Assembly: GCF_000626715.1 (NCBI RefSeq)
Contig: NZ_AQRA01000008.1
Location: 1-64,000, forward strand
DNA from: Aquimarina atlantica
GTDB lineage: Bacteria; Bacteroidota; Bacteroidia; Flavobacteriales; Flavobacteriaceae
DNA length: 64,000 nt
Direction: 5' to 3'
The notes beneath the pieces are model-generated. The model saw nothing but the letters and a program-made list of their open reading frames with translations. It ran no database searches and was not told the DNA's origin. Of the stretch, positions 49,554 to 58,583 are shown one piece after another. Each line of letters starts with the position of its first letter. Position 1 is the first letter of the stretch. The position numbers and the translations under genes were made by a program.

Positions 49554-50438
49554 ATGAAAAGAATTCTTATTACGGGTGCTTCAGGAATGCTTGGTGCTAC
49601 TTTAGTACACGAACTAAGCAAATATTATGATGTTTTTGCGACAGGAAATACATCTTTTAAGGAAGAGCCTGAGCGTTATATGAAATTCGATTTATCCAGT
49701 CCATCGTATGAAAGCCTAATAGATTGGGCCAATCCCGATATTATTATTCATAGTGGAGCTTTAACAAATGGAAATTTTTGTAACCAAAATCCAAGTTTAG
49801 CATTCGATGTTAATGGTGTTTCAATGAAAAAATTTTTGGATAAGACAAGTGATAATGTAAAGATTATATATATATCCACTGATGCAGTTTTTCCTTCTAC
49901 CCTAAGCATGGCTAATGAAAAAGATTGTGCTAATCCAGAGAATGTATATGGTAAGTCTAAAGAATTAGGGGAGTTTTTCCTTAAAAATTCTGATAGAGAA
50001 TTTACTATAATTAGAACCACTATCGTTGGACTAAATCTTAATTCTGATAAGCAAGGATTTGTTGAATGGATTATTAATTCTTCTTTAAAAAAAGAACAAA
50101 TAGGTTTATTTGAAGATGTTCTGTTTACTCCAATTTCCATTTGGGATTTAACTAATGAAATAAACTTTCTAATTTCTAATAATCAAGTTAATTCTGAGAT
50201 ACTTCATATAGGAAGTACTAATAGTTGTACTAAATATGATTTTGGTATAGCACTATTAAAAGAACTAAATATTGACGATAGTGTTGTTAATAAAAGTAGT
50301 ATTTTAAACTTTAGCGATAGAGCGAAAAGATGTACGGATCAGACAATGGAAACTAAGCATTATAGAGAAAAATATAGTAGAAAGTTACCAGATTTAGCTG
50401 ATACGATAAAATCAATAAAAGAAAATTATAATGAATAA
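49554..50438 (+). CDS. RmlD-like sugar-nucleotide reductase (SDR family)
   Basis: A 294-residue extended SDR with KRILITGASGMLGATLVHEL, IIIHSGALTNGNFCN, IYISTDAVFPST, VYGKSKELGEFF with the catalytic Tyr/Lys, and IIRTTIVG. It is related to dTDP-4-dehydrorhamnose reductase, but a dedicated rfbD exists at 39393. Its place between an aminotransferase and a NeuB-like synthase therefore suggests a reduction in making the nonulosonic-acid-like sugar. It overlaps the next gene by eight bases. Substrate unknown. Confidence 0.82.
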   Translation: MKRILITGASGMLGATLVHELSKYYDVFATGNTSFKEEPERYMKFDLSSPSYESLIDWANPDIIIHSGALTNGNFCNQNPSLAFDVNGVSMKKFLDKTSDNVKIIYISTDAVFPSTLSMANEKDCANPENVYGKSKELGEFFLKNSDREFTIIRTTIVGLNLNSDKQGFVEWIINSSLKKEQIGLFEDVLFTPISIWDLTNEINFLISNNQVNSEILHIGSTNSCTKYDFGIALLKELNIDDSVVNKSSILNFSDRAKRCTDQTMETKHYREKYSRKLPDLADTIKSIKENYNE

Positions 50439-51495
50439 AATTAAACTAGGAAATAAAGTCATAGATGATACATCTCTTTATTTCATTGCTGATATAGGAG
50501 CAAATCATAATGGTTCTTTAGAAAAGGCAATTGAATTAATTCATTTAGCTAAAGATGCAGGAGCTGATGCCGCTAAATTTCAAAATTTTCAGGCAAATAA
50601 AATAGTTAGTAAGACAGGGTTTGATAATATGAAAGGTAAGCTTTCACATCAATCAAAATGGAAAAAATCTGTTTTTGAAATATATCAAGATGCGAGCATT
50701 TCAAAAGATTGGACCCCTATACTAAAAGCAGAATGTGATAAAATAGGAATTGATTATTTCACAAGCCCTTATGATTTTGAGTCTGTAGATTTAGTGGATC
50801 CATTTGTTGATTTATATAAAATAGGATCAGGGGATATCTCATGGTTGGAAATAATAGAATATATTCTCGATAAAAATAAGCCAGTTATAATCGCAACAGG
50901 TGCTTCAACATCAGATGATGTTAAAAGAGTTATGGATATGGCTCTTGCTAAAACCAATGATTTAGTTTTGATGCAGTGTAATACAAATTATACTGGATCA
51001 CCTGAAAATTTTAAATATTGTAATTTAAATGTACTGCAACAATTTAAAAAAAACTATCCAAATGTAATTCTCGGATTATCAGATCATACTTCAGGGCATG
51101 CTACTACTCTCGGAGCTATTACTCTTGGAGCAAGAGTAATAGAAAAACATTTTACAGATGATAACAATCAAATAGGGCCAGATCACGCTTTTGCTATGAA
51201 CCCTGTTAGCTGGAGAAATATGGTAGATAGATCATACGAATTGTTATCTGCTTTAGGTGATGGTGTTAAACGAATTGAACCAAACGAAGTACAATCGCAG
51301 ATTGTGCAAAGAAGATGTATAAGGGTTAATAAAACATTACTAAAAGGCCACAGAATAACAAAAGAAGATCTAATGTCTTTGAGGCCAATATCAGATGGTG
51401 GTTTTCATCCTTATGAAGAAGATTTGGTAATAGGACGAATACTTATTGAAACAATTGAAGCAGGAGAGCACTTAACAAAAGAAATATTATCATGA
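50431..51495 (+). CDS. N-acetylneuraminate synthase family protein (NeuB/PseI-like)
   Basis: A 354-residue protein that condenses phosphoenolpyruvate with an N-acyl-amino sugar to make a nine-carbon acid (sialic, pseudaminic or legionaminic type). The TIM barrel begins YFIADIGANHNGSLEKAIEL, with KDAGADAAKFQNF, YFTSPYDFESVDL, YKIGSGDI, VIIATGAST, LMQCNTNYT, GLSDHTSGH and EKHFTDD---GPDHAFA. A C-terminal SAF (antifreeze-like) domain at about 290-352 includes RRCIRVNKTLLKGHRITKEDL. All key elements are present, so it should be active. Which sugar it makes cannot be read from sequence alone. Confidence 0.9.
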   Translation: MNKIKLGNKVIDDTSLYFIADIGANHNGSLEKAIELIHLAKDAGADAAKFQNFQANKIVSKTGFDNMKGKLSHQSKWKKSVFEIYQDASISKDWTPILKAECDKIGIDYFTSPYDFESVDLVDPFVDLYKIGSGDISWLEIIEYILDKNKPVIIATGASTSDDVKRVMDMALAKTNDLVLMQCNTNYTGSPENFKYCNLNVLQQFKKNYPNVILGLSDHTSGHATTLGAITLGARVIEKHFTDDNNQIGPDHAFAMNPVSWRNMVDRSYELLSALGDGVKRIEPNEVQSQIVQRRCIRVNKTLLKGHRITKEDLMSLRPISDGGFHPYEEDLVIGRILIETIEAGEHLTKEILS

Positions 51496-52031
51496 TAAAA
51501 GGTAAAATAGTTGGTCTAAGAGCGGTTGAAAAAGAAGATTTGATATATTTAAGAGATTGGCGGAATCTTCCTTCGTTTAGAAGAAACTTTAGAGAAGTAC
51601 GAGAATTATCCTTAGCAGATCAAGAAAAATGGTTTGAGAGTCTACAAAACACAAAGCATATAAACTTTATGTTTACTATTGTTAGGATTTCAGATAATAA
51701 ACCTATTGGTGCAGCAGGTTTATTATATACAAATTGGGTCAATAGAGCAACAGACTTTTCTTTTTATATAGGTGAAGAAGAAATGTATATTGGAGATAAC
51801 GGATATGCAGAAGAAGGAGCTAAACTATTAATTGATTATGGGTTTAATAATTTGAATCTAAATAAGATATGGATGGAATTATATGAATTTGATTTCCAAA
51901 AAATAGAGTTTTTTACAAAAAAAATCAATTTCAAAAAAGATGGTTTATTACGACAGAACTGTTTTGAAGGCGGAAAATATTGGGATTCATTAATAATATC
52001 TCTATTGAAAGAAGATTATCTAATTAAGTAA
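51492..52031 (+). CDS. GNAT family N-acetyltransferase (PseH-like)
   Basis: A 179-residue acetyl-CoA-dependent acyltransferase. It has the GNAT start KGKIVGLRAVEKEDL-YLRDWRN, FTIVR-SDNKPIGAAGL, FSFYIGEEEMY--GYAEEGAKLL, and LNKIWMELYEFD. Its position right after the NeuB-like gene, with an ATGA overlap, matches PseH, which N-acetylates the amino sugar before condensation. The acceptor is inferred. Confidence 0.85.
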   Translation: MIKGKIVGLRAVEKEDLIYLRDWRNLPSFRRNFREVRELSLADQEKWFESLQNTKHINFMFTIVRISDNKPIGAAGLLYTNWVNRATDFSFYIGEEEMYIGDNGYAEEGAKLLIDYGFNNLNLNKIWMELYEFDFQKIEFFTKKINFKKDGLLRQNCFEGGKYWDSLIISLLKEDYLIK

Positions 52032-52034
52032 AAC

Positions 52035-53273
52035 ATGCCTAAAAGAAAGGAACAGCTTAATAAAATTTATAGATTTCTTCTTTGTGCATTAGGTTTTGTA
52101 ATGCCTTTAGGAAATTCACCTCTTAATAGCAACATAATAATAGTGTTGTTATTATTACATATTATTACTGGAAATTGGAAAGAGAATTTTAAACATAATA
52201 TAGCAAATAAGTATGTAATAATTTTTATTTCATTATATTTTATTTATGTAGTTGGACTAATCCACAGTACAGATATGTCTGTAGGATTTCGTCAATTAGA
52301 GGTAAAACTACCTATTTTAGTATTTCCGTTACTTATTCTTACAGGAAAAGCGGTTGATAAAGAACTTGTTTCTATAATATTAAAGAGTTTTCTGACCGGT
52401 GTTATCTTATATACTTTATATCTTATAAGCTCGGTATTATTAAAAGTAGATGAGCTTTCAATAAGTTCTTTCACCCATTCAAACCTTAGTAAATACCATC
52501 CATCATATTTATCAATTTTTGTCGTTTTCTCAATCCTTATAATTATTAATAACTTAATATTTTCCAGATTACAAAAAAGCATCATTATCTTTAATATTAT
52601 AATTCTCACATATTTGGTAGTCTTTACTATTGCTTTAAGTTCAAAAAGCGCTATTCTTGGATTATTTATTAGCTGTTTAGTTTATGCTGTTGTAGTAATT
52701 AAAAAAAAACGTTGGATTATGATATTTTTAGGGTTTCTGATAGCAGCTTTTGTTACATCTATCGTGGTAATTAGTCAGACCGATAGTCTTAAAGAAAGAC
52801 TAATCGATGCTCCGTTAAAAGCACTGAAAAACGGGAAATCAGTTGATGCAAATGATCAAAATTCATGGGCTGTTTCATTTAGATTACAAATATGGGATTG
52901 CGCTTTAGATGTACTTTCAGGAACAAATTCGATTTTTGGTTATGGAACTGGGGATTCTAGAGAAAAGCTTAGAGAATGCTATAAAGAGAAACAATATGCT
53001 TGGATATTGGTAAGAAATATGAATAGTCACAGTGAATACTTAGCAGCTCTTTTAAAAGTGGGGATTCTAGGTTTAGTTATTATGCTGCTATGCTTTTTTT
53101 ATCCCTTTTTTAGCAAGCAAATTTCTCCAGAAAATGGTCTTTATTTAGCTTTTTTAATACTCGTTAGTGTTATGGCCATTGCAGAAAACATCTTTAGTAT
53201 TCATAAAGGCGTATTGTTTTATGGCTTTTATAATTCTTTATTGGCGTTGAATTTTATTAGAAAAAGTGAGTAA
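52035..53273 (+). CDS. O-antigen ligase / Wzy-like polymerase family membrane protein
   Basis: A 412-residue protein with about 10-12 membrane helices and one larger loop (about residues 255-335), typical of the O-antigen ligase (Wzy_C/WaaL) family. Loop features are SWAVSFRLQIWDCALDVL, FGYGTGDSREKLRECY and NMNSHSEYLAALLKVGILGL, matching the family's GxGxG-like and H-(S/N)-YL--L patterns. It should polymerise repeat units or ligate a finished chain at the periplasmic face. It overlaps the flippase gene by eight bases. Confidence 0.85.
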   Translation: MPKRKEQLNKIYRFLLCALGFVMPLGNSPLNSNIIIVLLLLHIITGNWKENFKHNIANKYVIIFISLYFIYVVGLIHSTDMSVGFRQLEVKLPILVFPLLILTGKAVDKELVSIILKSFLTGVILYTLYLISSVLLKVDELSISSFTHSNLSKYHPSYLSIFVVFSILIIINNLIFSRLQKSIIIFNIIILTYLVVFTIALSSKSAILGLFISCLVYAVVVIKKKRWIMIFLGFLIAAFVTSIVVISQTDSLKERLIDAPLKALKNGKSVDANDQNSWAVSFRLQIWDCALDVLSGTNSIFGYGTGDSREKLRECYKEKQYAWILVRNMNSHSEYLAALLKVGILGLVIMLLCFFYPFFSKQISPENGLYLAFLILVSVMAIAENIFSIHKGVLFYGFYNSLLALNFIRKSE

Positions 53274-54573
53274 CCTCAAAGAACTACGTAACAAGCTTAA
53301 AAACCCTGTTGTAAAAGGGTCTTTAATATATACTTTAGCAGGATTGATTAATAGTCTTATCCCTTTTTTATTATTGCCTATACTTACAGATTATCTTAGT
53401 CCAGAACAGTATGGTATTCTTTCTACTTTTATGGTTTTGGTTTCAGTGTTTATGTTGCTTGTAGGAATAGAACAACAAGGGTATATTTCTGTCAATTTTT
53501 TTAAAAAAAGTAAGTTTGAATTATCTAAAGACATCTTTAATTCTCTTACTATAAGTTTTTTGATTTTTGTAATTTTATCTATACTATCAATTCTTTTCTC
53601 TGATTTGCTAGAAGATATTGTTAAAATTGATTATGAGTGGATTCTATTTGCGTTAATGATTGCTTTTTTCCAGTTTGTTACTCAAATGAACTTAACAATA
53701 TGGCAGCTTAAAGAACTTCCCGCATATTTTGGTCTTTATCAAATAGGATATTCATTAATTAATTATGGAGTCTCATTGGTATTAATAATAATGTTAAGTA
53801 TGGGTGAGTCAGGGCGTATTTATGGGATTGCAATTGCGGCTTGTATTTTTGGAATTTTAAGCATATTTATTCTGATAAAAAACCGTCATCTTACCCCAAG
53901 TTTTAATATTAAATCAGTTATGCTTTCATTACGTTTTTGTGTCCCGTTAATACCACACGGTTTAGCAGGATGGGTTAATACAGGTTTAGATAAAGTGTTA
54001 ATTAACAATTTTGTAAGTGTAAGTGAAAATGGTATATATAGTATAAGTTATCAATTTGCCATGGTCATTGGGTTAATAGCAAGTTCATTTAATCGAGCAT
54101 TTGTTCCATTTTTGTACAAAAAACTAAACGAAAAAAACCCTGATAATAATAAAATTTTAGTAAAATACACCTATCTATATTTTTTGATACTTACTATACT
54201 TACTTTTTTAATTTATTTCCTCACTCCAGTAATTATGAGAGTTTTCATATCAGATGATTATCAAGATGCTAATAAATATGTGTTTTGGATTATGATGGGC
54301 TTTTTAGCAGATGGGTTTTATTATGGTGTAGTCAATTATATTTATTATAAAAAGAAAACCTATTATCTATCTCTAATTACTTTTTTTGTAGCAATTATTC
54401 ATTTTCTATTAAGTTGGATACTAATTCCAAGGTTAGGCTCAATAGCAGCTTCATATGCAACAGCAATTGGATACATAATTTCCTTTGTTTTGGTTTGGAT
54501 TGTTAGTAATCGAATTTATCCTATGCCATGGTTAGCTCCATTTAAAATAATTCTTAAAAAAATAAGATTTTAA
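53266..54573 (+). CDS. Oligosaccharide flippase (Wzx, MOP superfamily)
   Basis: A 435-residue inner-membrane protein with about 12-14 helices, of the polysaccharide transporter family that flips lipid-linked repeat units to the periplasm. N-terminal features are KGSLIYTLAGLINSLIPFLL and LSPEQYGILSTFM. The mid-protein segment FCVPLIPHGLAGWVNTGLDK is typical. The gene starts with GTG at 53266 inside the end of the previous gene, giving the expected SNLKELRNKLK start. It is the only flippase gene in the window. Confidence 0.9.
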   Translation: MSNLKELRNKLKNPVVKGSLIYTLAGLINSLIPFLLLPILTDYLSPEQYGILSTFMVLVSVFMLLVGIEQQGYISVNFFKKSKFELSKDIFNSLTISFLIFVILSILSILFSDLLEDIVKIDYEWILFALMIAFFQFVTQMNLTIWQLKELPAYFGLYQIGYSLINYGVSLVLIIMLSMGESGRIYGIAIAACIFGILSIFILIKNRHLTPSFNIKSVMLSLRFCVPLIPHGLAGWVNTGLDKVLINNFVSVSENGIYSISYQFAMVIGLIASSFNRAFVPFLYKKLNEKNPDNNKILVKYTYLYFLILTILTFLIYFLTPVIMRVFISDDYQDANKYVFWIMMGFLADGFYYGVVNYIYYKKKTYYLSLITFFVAIIHFLLSWILIPRLGSIAASYATAIGYIISFVLVWIVSNRIYPMPWLAPFKIILKKIRF

Positions 54574-54586
54574 TCACAATCTAATT

Positions 54587-55960
54587 ATGACACCCTTTGA
54601 AAAAATTAGAAATATTGAAGCAAAATATAGCATTGATAAACTGAAATATAAAGATGTTAACTATTGGCCTCTATTTCGTGCGGTAATTTTAAATGAAATT
54701 TTATATGGAGAAAATAAAGGAATCCTAACAAAACCTATAAGTGTTTTATCTAAGCTTAAATCTGCTTTTTTTGGTTTTCCTAATTGGTTTAAAAAAGTAG
54801 AATATATTGCCTTTTCAAATGAGCTTGAAAGAAAAGAAATTGAAGGGAAAACGATTGATAAGCTTTTAGAAAAAACCATAACGAATTTGGGGTATAAAAA
54901 GGTACTATATATAGAGAATTGTTCAAATCACCTGAACAAAAAAAAATATGGTAATAAGCAAGTATGCTCCTGGAATCTTATTCTTTTTTTGATAGGTATA
55001 GTTAGTGTTTTTACAAAGAGAATAAGAAGGAAGTTTGAAGGATATGATGTACTAGAAAAACTAAGTAGTGATGAAGAAATTACTACAAACTTAAAAATAA
55101 AATTCTTTGAGTTTCAGGCAAAAGTATTTGTTCTCAAAATATTTTTTAAAATGTATAAACCAAAATGCATATTTATTACCGATTACGGGTATTATCCTAT
55201 GACTTATGCAGCAAAAAAATTAGGAATAAAAGTTGTAGAATTTCAGCACGGAGTAATTGGTAAAGTACACCCTTATTATCACCCTGTTAAAAAACTAAAT
55301 TCTGATTTTTGTCCTGATTATTTATTTGTATTTGGGGATCACGATAAAAACTGCCTTCAAAGTGGTAATTACGTTGATCAAAAAAATATTATCCCAATAG
55401 GTAATTTCTATCTTGAATATATTGTCAAAAAAGATAAACACAGTAGAATACTTAAATTAATAAAACCATATAATAAATCTATTTGTATTCCTACCGACCA
55501 TGTTACACAACAAGATATTTTAATTTTTATCAGTAAAGCTGCGACTAAACTACCAGATGTTATATTTATTATTGTTCCAAGAGAATATAAAGCATTTGAA
55601 GTACTATTAGATACTATAAATCTTGAAAACATATATGTAGAAAAAGAGCTTTCTTTTCAAGAAACAGTGAGGCATTGTTATTATCATTCATGTTCTATTT
55701 CTACTTGTAGTCTTGAAGCATTAAGCTTAGGAGTTCCAAATATTTTAATTGATGAAGATGGTAATACAAGTAGTTATTATGGTGAATTATTGAATAATCC
55801 AAAAACAACAAAATTTGCAAAATCTGTTAATGAATATATCAAGTTTGTACAGAATTTTGTAAAACCTGAAAAACAAAAAATTATTGATTCAAATTCAATT
55901 AATTATAAAGCAAACTATTCTAAAAATCTTGATTCCGCATTAAAATTTTTATATAAATAA
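54587..55960 (+). CDS. GT-B-like glycosyltransferase candidate, unassigned family
   Basis: A 457-residue protein I do not recognise by family. The C-terminal two-thirds look like a GT-B fold. They include KCIFITDYGYYPMTYAAKKLGI, VVEFQHGVIGKVHPYYHP with the QHG motif seen in Kdo- and sialyl-type transferases, PDYLFVFGDHDK, ICIPTDHVT, VIFIIVPREY, and CSISTCSLEALSLGVPNILID, which resembles the nucleotide-binding end of CMP-sugar transferases. A role in transferring the nonulosonic-acid-like residue made upstream is a guess. No membrane helix is certain. It lies 13 bases after wzx. Confidence 0.6.
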   Translation: MTPFEKIRNIEAKYSIDKLKYKDVNYWPLFRAVILNEILYGENKGILTKPISVLSKLKSAFFGFPNWFKKVEYIAFSNELERKEIEGKTIDKLLEKTITNLGYKKVLYIENCSNHLNKKKYGNKQVCSWNLILFLIGIVSVFTKRIRRKFEGYDVLEKLSSDEEITTNLKIKFFEFQAKVFVLKIFFKMYKPKCIFITDYGYYPMTYAAKKLGIKVVEFQHGVIGKVHPYYHPVKKLNSDFCPDYLFVFGDHDKNCLQSGNYVDQKNIIPIGNFYLEYIVKKDKHSRILKLIKPYNKSICIPTDHVTQQDILIFISKAATKLPDVIFIIVPREYKAFEVLLDTINLENIYVEKELSFQETVRHCYYHSCSISTCSLEALSLGVPNILIDEDGNTSSYYGELLNNPKTTKFAKSVNEYIKFVQNFVKPEKQKIIDSNSINYKANYSKNLDSALKFLYK

Positions 55961-55972
55961 AAAATAAGTTAA

Positions 55973-56725
55973 TTATTCCTTAGATGCATAAATAAAATAC
56001 CAATTCATTAATAAAGGACCAGATATTTGTATTCTGCTATTGTCTTCAAGTTTTTTAGTATAGGTTTGCATATGAGAATGTTTGGGTTTGGGTAAATCAA
56101 TGTCTATTTCAAACGGACAGTATTTGAATAAAGTATATCCTCTTTCAGCAAAAAAGTTTTTTATCCTTGGTATAGAATATACATTATAAAAACTATTATT
56201 TGAGCTGGTTTTATCCATACTATTATTATACTCCTTTATTTCGATTTTACAATCAACTAAACCATCATAAAAAAGTGATGATACAGCTATCCACTTTGGA
56301 TTTAATTTTATCATTTCATTAACTGCTGTTTCGTATTCTGGAAGCCAAGAAAGGGTTTGGTAACTTAAAATACCTTTAAATTGGTTAACGTGTTTTTTGA
56401 TATCAAGATTATATAAATCTCCATATTCAAGTTTACAGCTTTTAATATTTTTATGAGCCAAGAAATCCATTCCTTCTTTAATGAAATTATCATTAATATC
56501 TAGCCCAAGAAATTTACACTTAGGAAATCGTTTATACATATAATAAACATTAGAGCCTTTTCCTGTGCACATATCTAAGAATTTAGCTTCAGATACGTTT
56601 TTAAATAGTCCTAGTGATTCTAACCAATCACAAAATTTTATTGTTGAACGATAAGGGTTTTCAAATTGTCTATTAAAATAATCATCATTATAATTTTTTA
56701 CCCATTCATCAAGTCTTTGTTCCAA
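55973..56725 (-). CDS. Class I SAM-dependent methyltransferase
   Basis: A 250-residue protein with the Rossmann-type SAM-binding motif I AKFLDMCTGKGSNVYYM, motif II KFLGLDINDNFI and a YGDLYNLDI strand, so it should methylate a small molecule or sugar. It is the only minus-strand gene in the polysaccharide locus. No ATG is in frame before the SAM motif, so the start is taken as the TTG at 56725. An out-of-frame ATG is at 56730, next to a run of nine T bases (plus strand). Substrate unknown; O-methylation of a glycan sugar is plausible by context. Confidence 0.78.
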   Translation of the reverse strand: MEQRLDEWVKNYNDDYFNRQFENPYRSTIKFCDWLESLGLFKNVSEAKFLDMCTGKGSNVYYMYKRFPKCKFLGLDINDNFIKEGMDFLAHKNIKSCKLEYGDLYNLDIKKHVNQFKGILSYQTLSWLPEYETAVNEMIKLNPKWIAVSSLFYDGLVDCKIEIKEYNNSMDKTSSNNSFYNVYSIPRIKNFFAERGYTLFKYCPFEIDIDLPKPKHSHMQTYTKKLEDNSRIQISGPLLMNWYFIYASKE

Positions 56726-56805
56726 AACATTTTTTTTTAAGAGAAATCAATTAAATTTTGAAACTAAATATAAGTATTTTTGGAAACTAAAAATAATAAA
56801 TCTGT

Positions 56806-57840
56806 ATGAGAATAGAAGAATTGGATTACTTAAGAGGATTGATGGCAGTAGTAATTATGATTTATCATTATTTTTCATGGTCGTTCGGAGCCTATGATAG
56901 TAGTAGTATATTAGGTATTATGGGAATATATGGAGTATCAATATTCTATGTGTTGAGTGGGCTTACTTTATTTGTAGTTTACAAAAAAAAATTAATGATT
57001 AATACATTAATATCTTTTTTTATCAAAAGATTCTTTCGTATTTATCCATTACTGTGGCTGTGTGTGTTTTTAGAAGTTTTTCTTCTAGAAAATGACTATT
57101 CTCTTCAGAAAATGATATTAAATATTACTGGAGTATTTGGTTTTATTGCTCCAGATCAGTACATCTCTACTGGAGCATGGTCAATAGGTAATGAATTAGT
57201 TTTTTATAGTTTTTTCCCTGTAATAGTTCTATTTTCTAGTAAATACAAACGTGCAGTTGAGTTTTTTTTTATAGTTTCCTTAGTATTAGCTATTTATTTT
57301 GCTTTCTTTCAATTGAATAGCAATGATACCCTTGGTAATCAATGGAAAACATATATTAACCCTTTTAATCAATTATTTTTATTTGTAGGAGGCATCTATC
57401 TAGCAAAATTAATAGGTAATAATGAGAAAAATAATAAATTGGCTATTGTTCTATTAGTAATAGCTATTACTCTATTATTATTTTATCCTTTATCTGGAGA
57501 TCAAATCAATATCGTTACTAATTGGAATAGATTGTTTTTATCTGGATGTTCTTTCATTATAGTAGCCGCTTTTTTAATAATGCGCCTTCAAATTGCAAGA
57601 AAGATAGATTTGATTTTGGGTAAATTAGGACATATTTCTTATTCTATATATTTGTTACATCCTATCATTTATTCATACATGACAAGTTTTATTGATAATT
57701 CTCAAAACCCTATTTTCTTTATTATACTTTGTTTTGTACTGACATTTGTGTTAAGTTTAATAACTTATGAAGTTATTGAATCAAACTTCATGAGTATAGG
57801 AAAATATTTATCGATCAAAACGCAAAAATTTTCTAGATAA
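56806..57840 (+). CDS. Acyltransferase 3 family membrane protein (OafA/YrhL-like)
   Basis: A 344-residue inner-membrane acyltransferase with about ten helices. Family features are the N-terminal ELDYLRGLMAVVIMIYHYFSW with the conserved His, GVSIFYVLSGLTLF, FFIKRFFRIYPLLWL with the RxxRIxP-like motif, and a late HISYSIYLLHPI. It most likely O-acetylates a sugar of the polysaccharide. It is divergent from the methyltransferase gene, with 80 bases between them that should hold both promoters. Confidence 0.9.
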   Translation: MRIEELDYLRGLMAVVIMIYHYFSWSFGAYDSSSILGIMGIYGVSIFYVLSGLTLFVVYKKKLMINTLISFFIKRFFRIYPLLWLCVFLEVFLLENDYSLQKMILNITGVFGFIAPDQYISTGAWSIGNELVFYSFFPVIVLFSSKYKRAVEFFFIVSLVLAIYFAFFQLNSNDTLGNQWKTYINPFNQLFLFVGGIYLAKLIGNNEKNNKLAIVLLVIAITLLLFYPLSGDQINIVTNWNRLFLSGCSFIIVAAFLIMRLQIARKIDLILGKLGHISYSIYLLHPIIYSYMTSFIDNSQNPIFFIILCFVLTFVLSLITYEVIESNFMSIGKYLSIKTQKFSR

Positions 57841-57962
57841 TCATAAGTGAAAAGTTTAAGTGATATAAAAAAACAAATGGCTAAGTAAGGGACAGCTATT
57901 TTTAAATTTACTACATTTGTTGATTAGCAAGCTTCTATAAATAAGAACAAAATTTTTTTCAA

Positions 57963-58571
57963 TTGTTAGTAATAGTAGATTACGGAATGGGTAATTTAAA
58001 TTCCGTCAAAAATATGTTAAAAAAGATTGGTCAAAATTCCGTAATTTCGGGTGAAATCGGTATTTTGGAGAAAGCGGATAAGATTATTTTGCCTGGAGTA
58101 GGTTCTTTTGAAGCAGCAATGACGAATATTAAAAACCGAAATTTATATGATATTTTAAATCGTAAAGCCCTTGTTGATAAAATACCCTTATTAGGGATTT
58201 GTTTAGGAATGCAGCTTTTGACTAATCATAGTGAAGAAGGAAATGTAGAAGGCTTTGGGTGGATCGATGCAAATACTTTAAAGTTTGAATTTAATAACAA
58301 TAATCTAAAAATCCCACATATGGGATGGAATAGAATAAGAACCGATGATTCTAATTTACTTTTTAAAAACTTACAAGAAAAATCTAAATTTTATTTTGTA
58401 CATTCATATTATGTGAGATGCAGTCAAAAGAGTAATTCATTAGCGACAACCGAATATGGACTCACTTTTGATTCCAGTATACATAAAGATAATATTTATG
58501 GTACTCAATTTCATCCAGAGAAAAGCCATAAATATGGAATGGAATTATTAAAAAACTTTAGTAATATTTAA
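57963..58571 (+). CDS. hisH: HisH-like glutamine amidotransferase of sugar amidination
   Basis: A 202-residue class I glutamine amidotransferase that releases ammonia from glutamine. It starts LVIVDYGMGNLNSVKNML (TTG start at 57963; no ATG option). The triad is intact: Cys80 in GICLGMQL, and His184 and Glu186 in QFHPEKSHKYG. No other histidine-biosynthesis gene is nearby. With HisF2 (58584) and the sugar amidotransferase (59353) it forms the HisH2-HisF2-WbpG set, also called wbuY/Z/X, that makes acetamidino groups on surface sugars. The separation from hisF2 is 12 bases. Confidence 0.9.
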   Translation: MLVIVDYGMGNLNSVKNMLKKIGQNSVISGEIGILEKADKIILPGVGSFEAAMTNIKNRNLYDILNRKALVDKIPLLGICLGMQLLTNHSEEGNVEGFGWIDANTLKFEFNNNNLKIPHMGWNRIRTDDSNLLFKNLQEKSKFYFVHSYYVRCSQKSNSLATTEYGLTFDSSIHKDNIYGTQFHPEKSHKYGMELLKNFSNI

Positions 58572-58583
58572 TATAATTTATAC

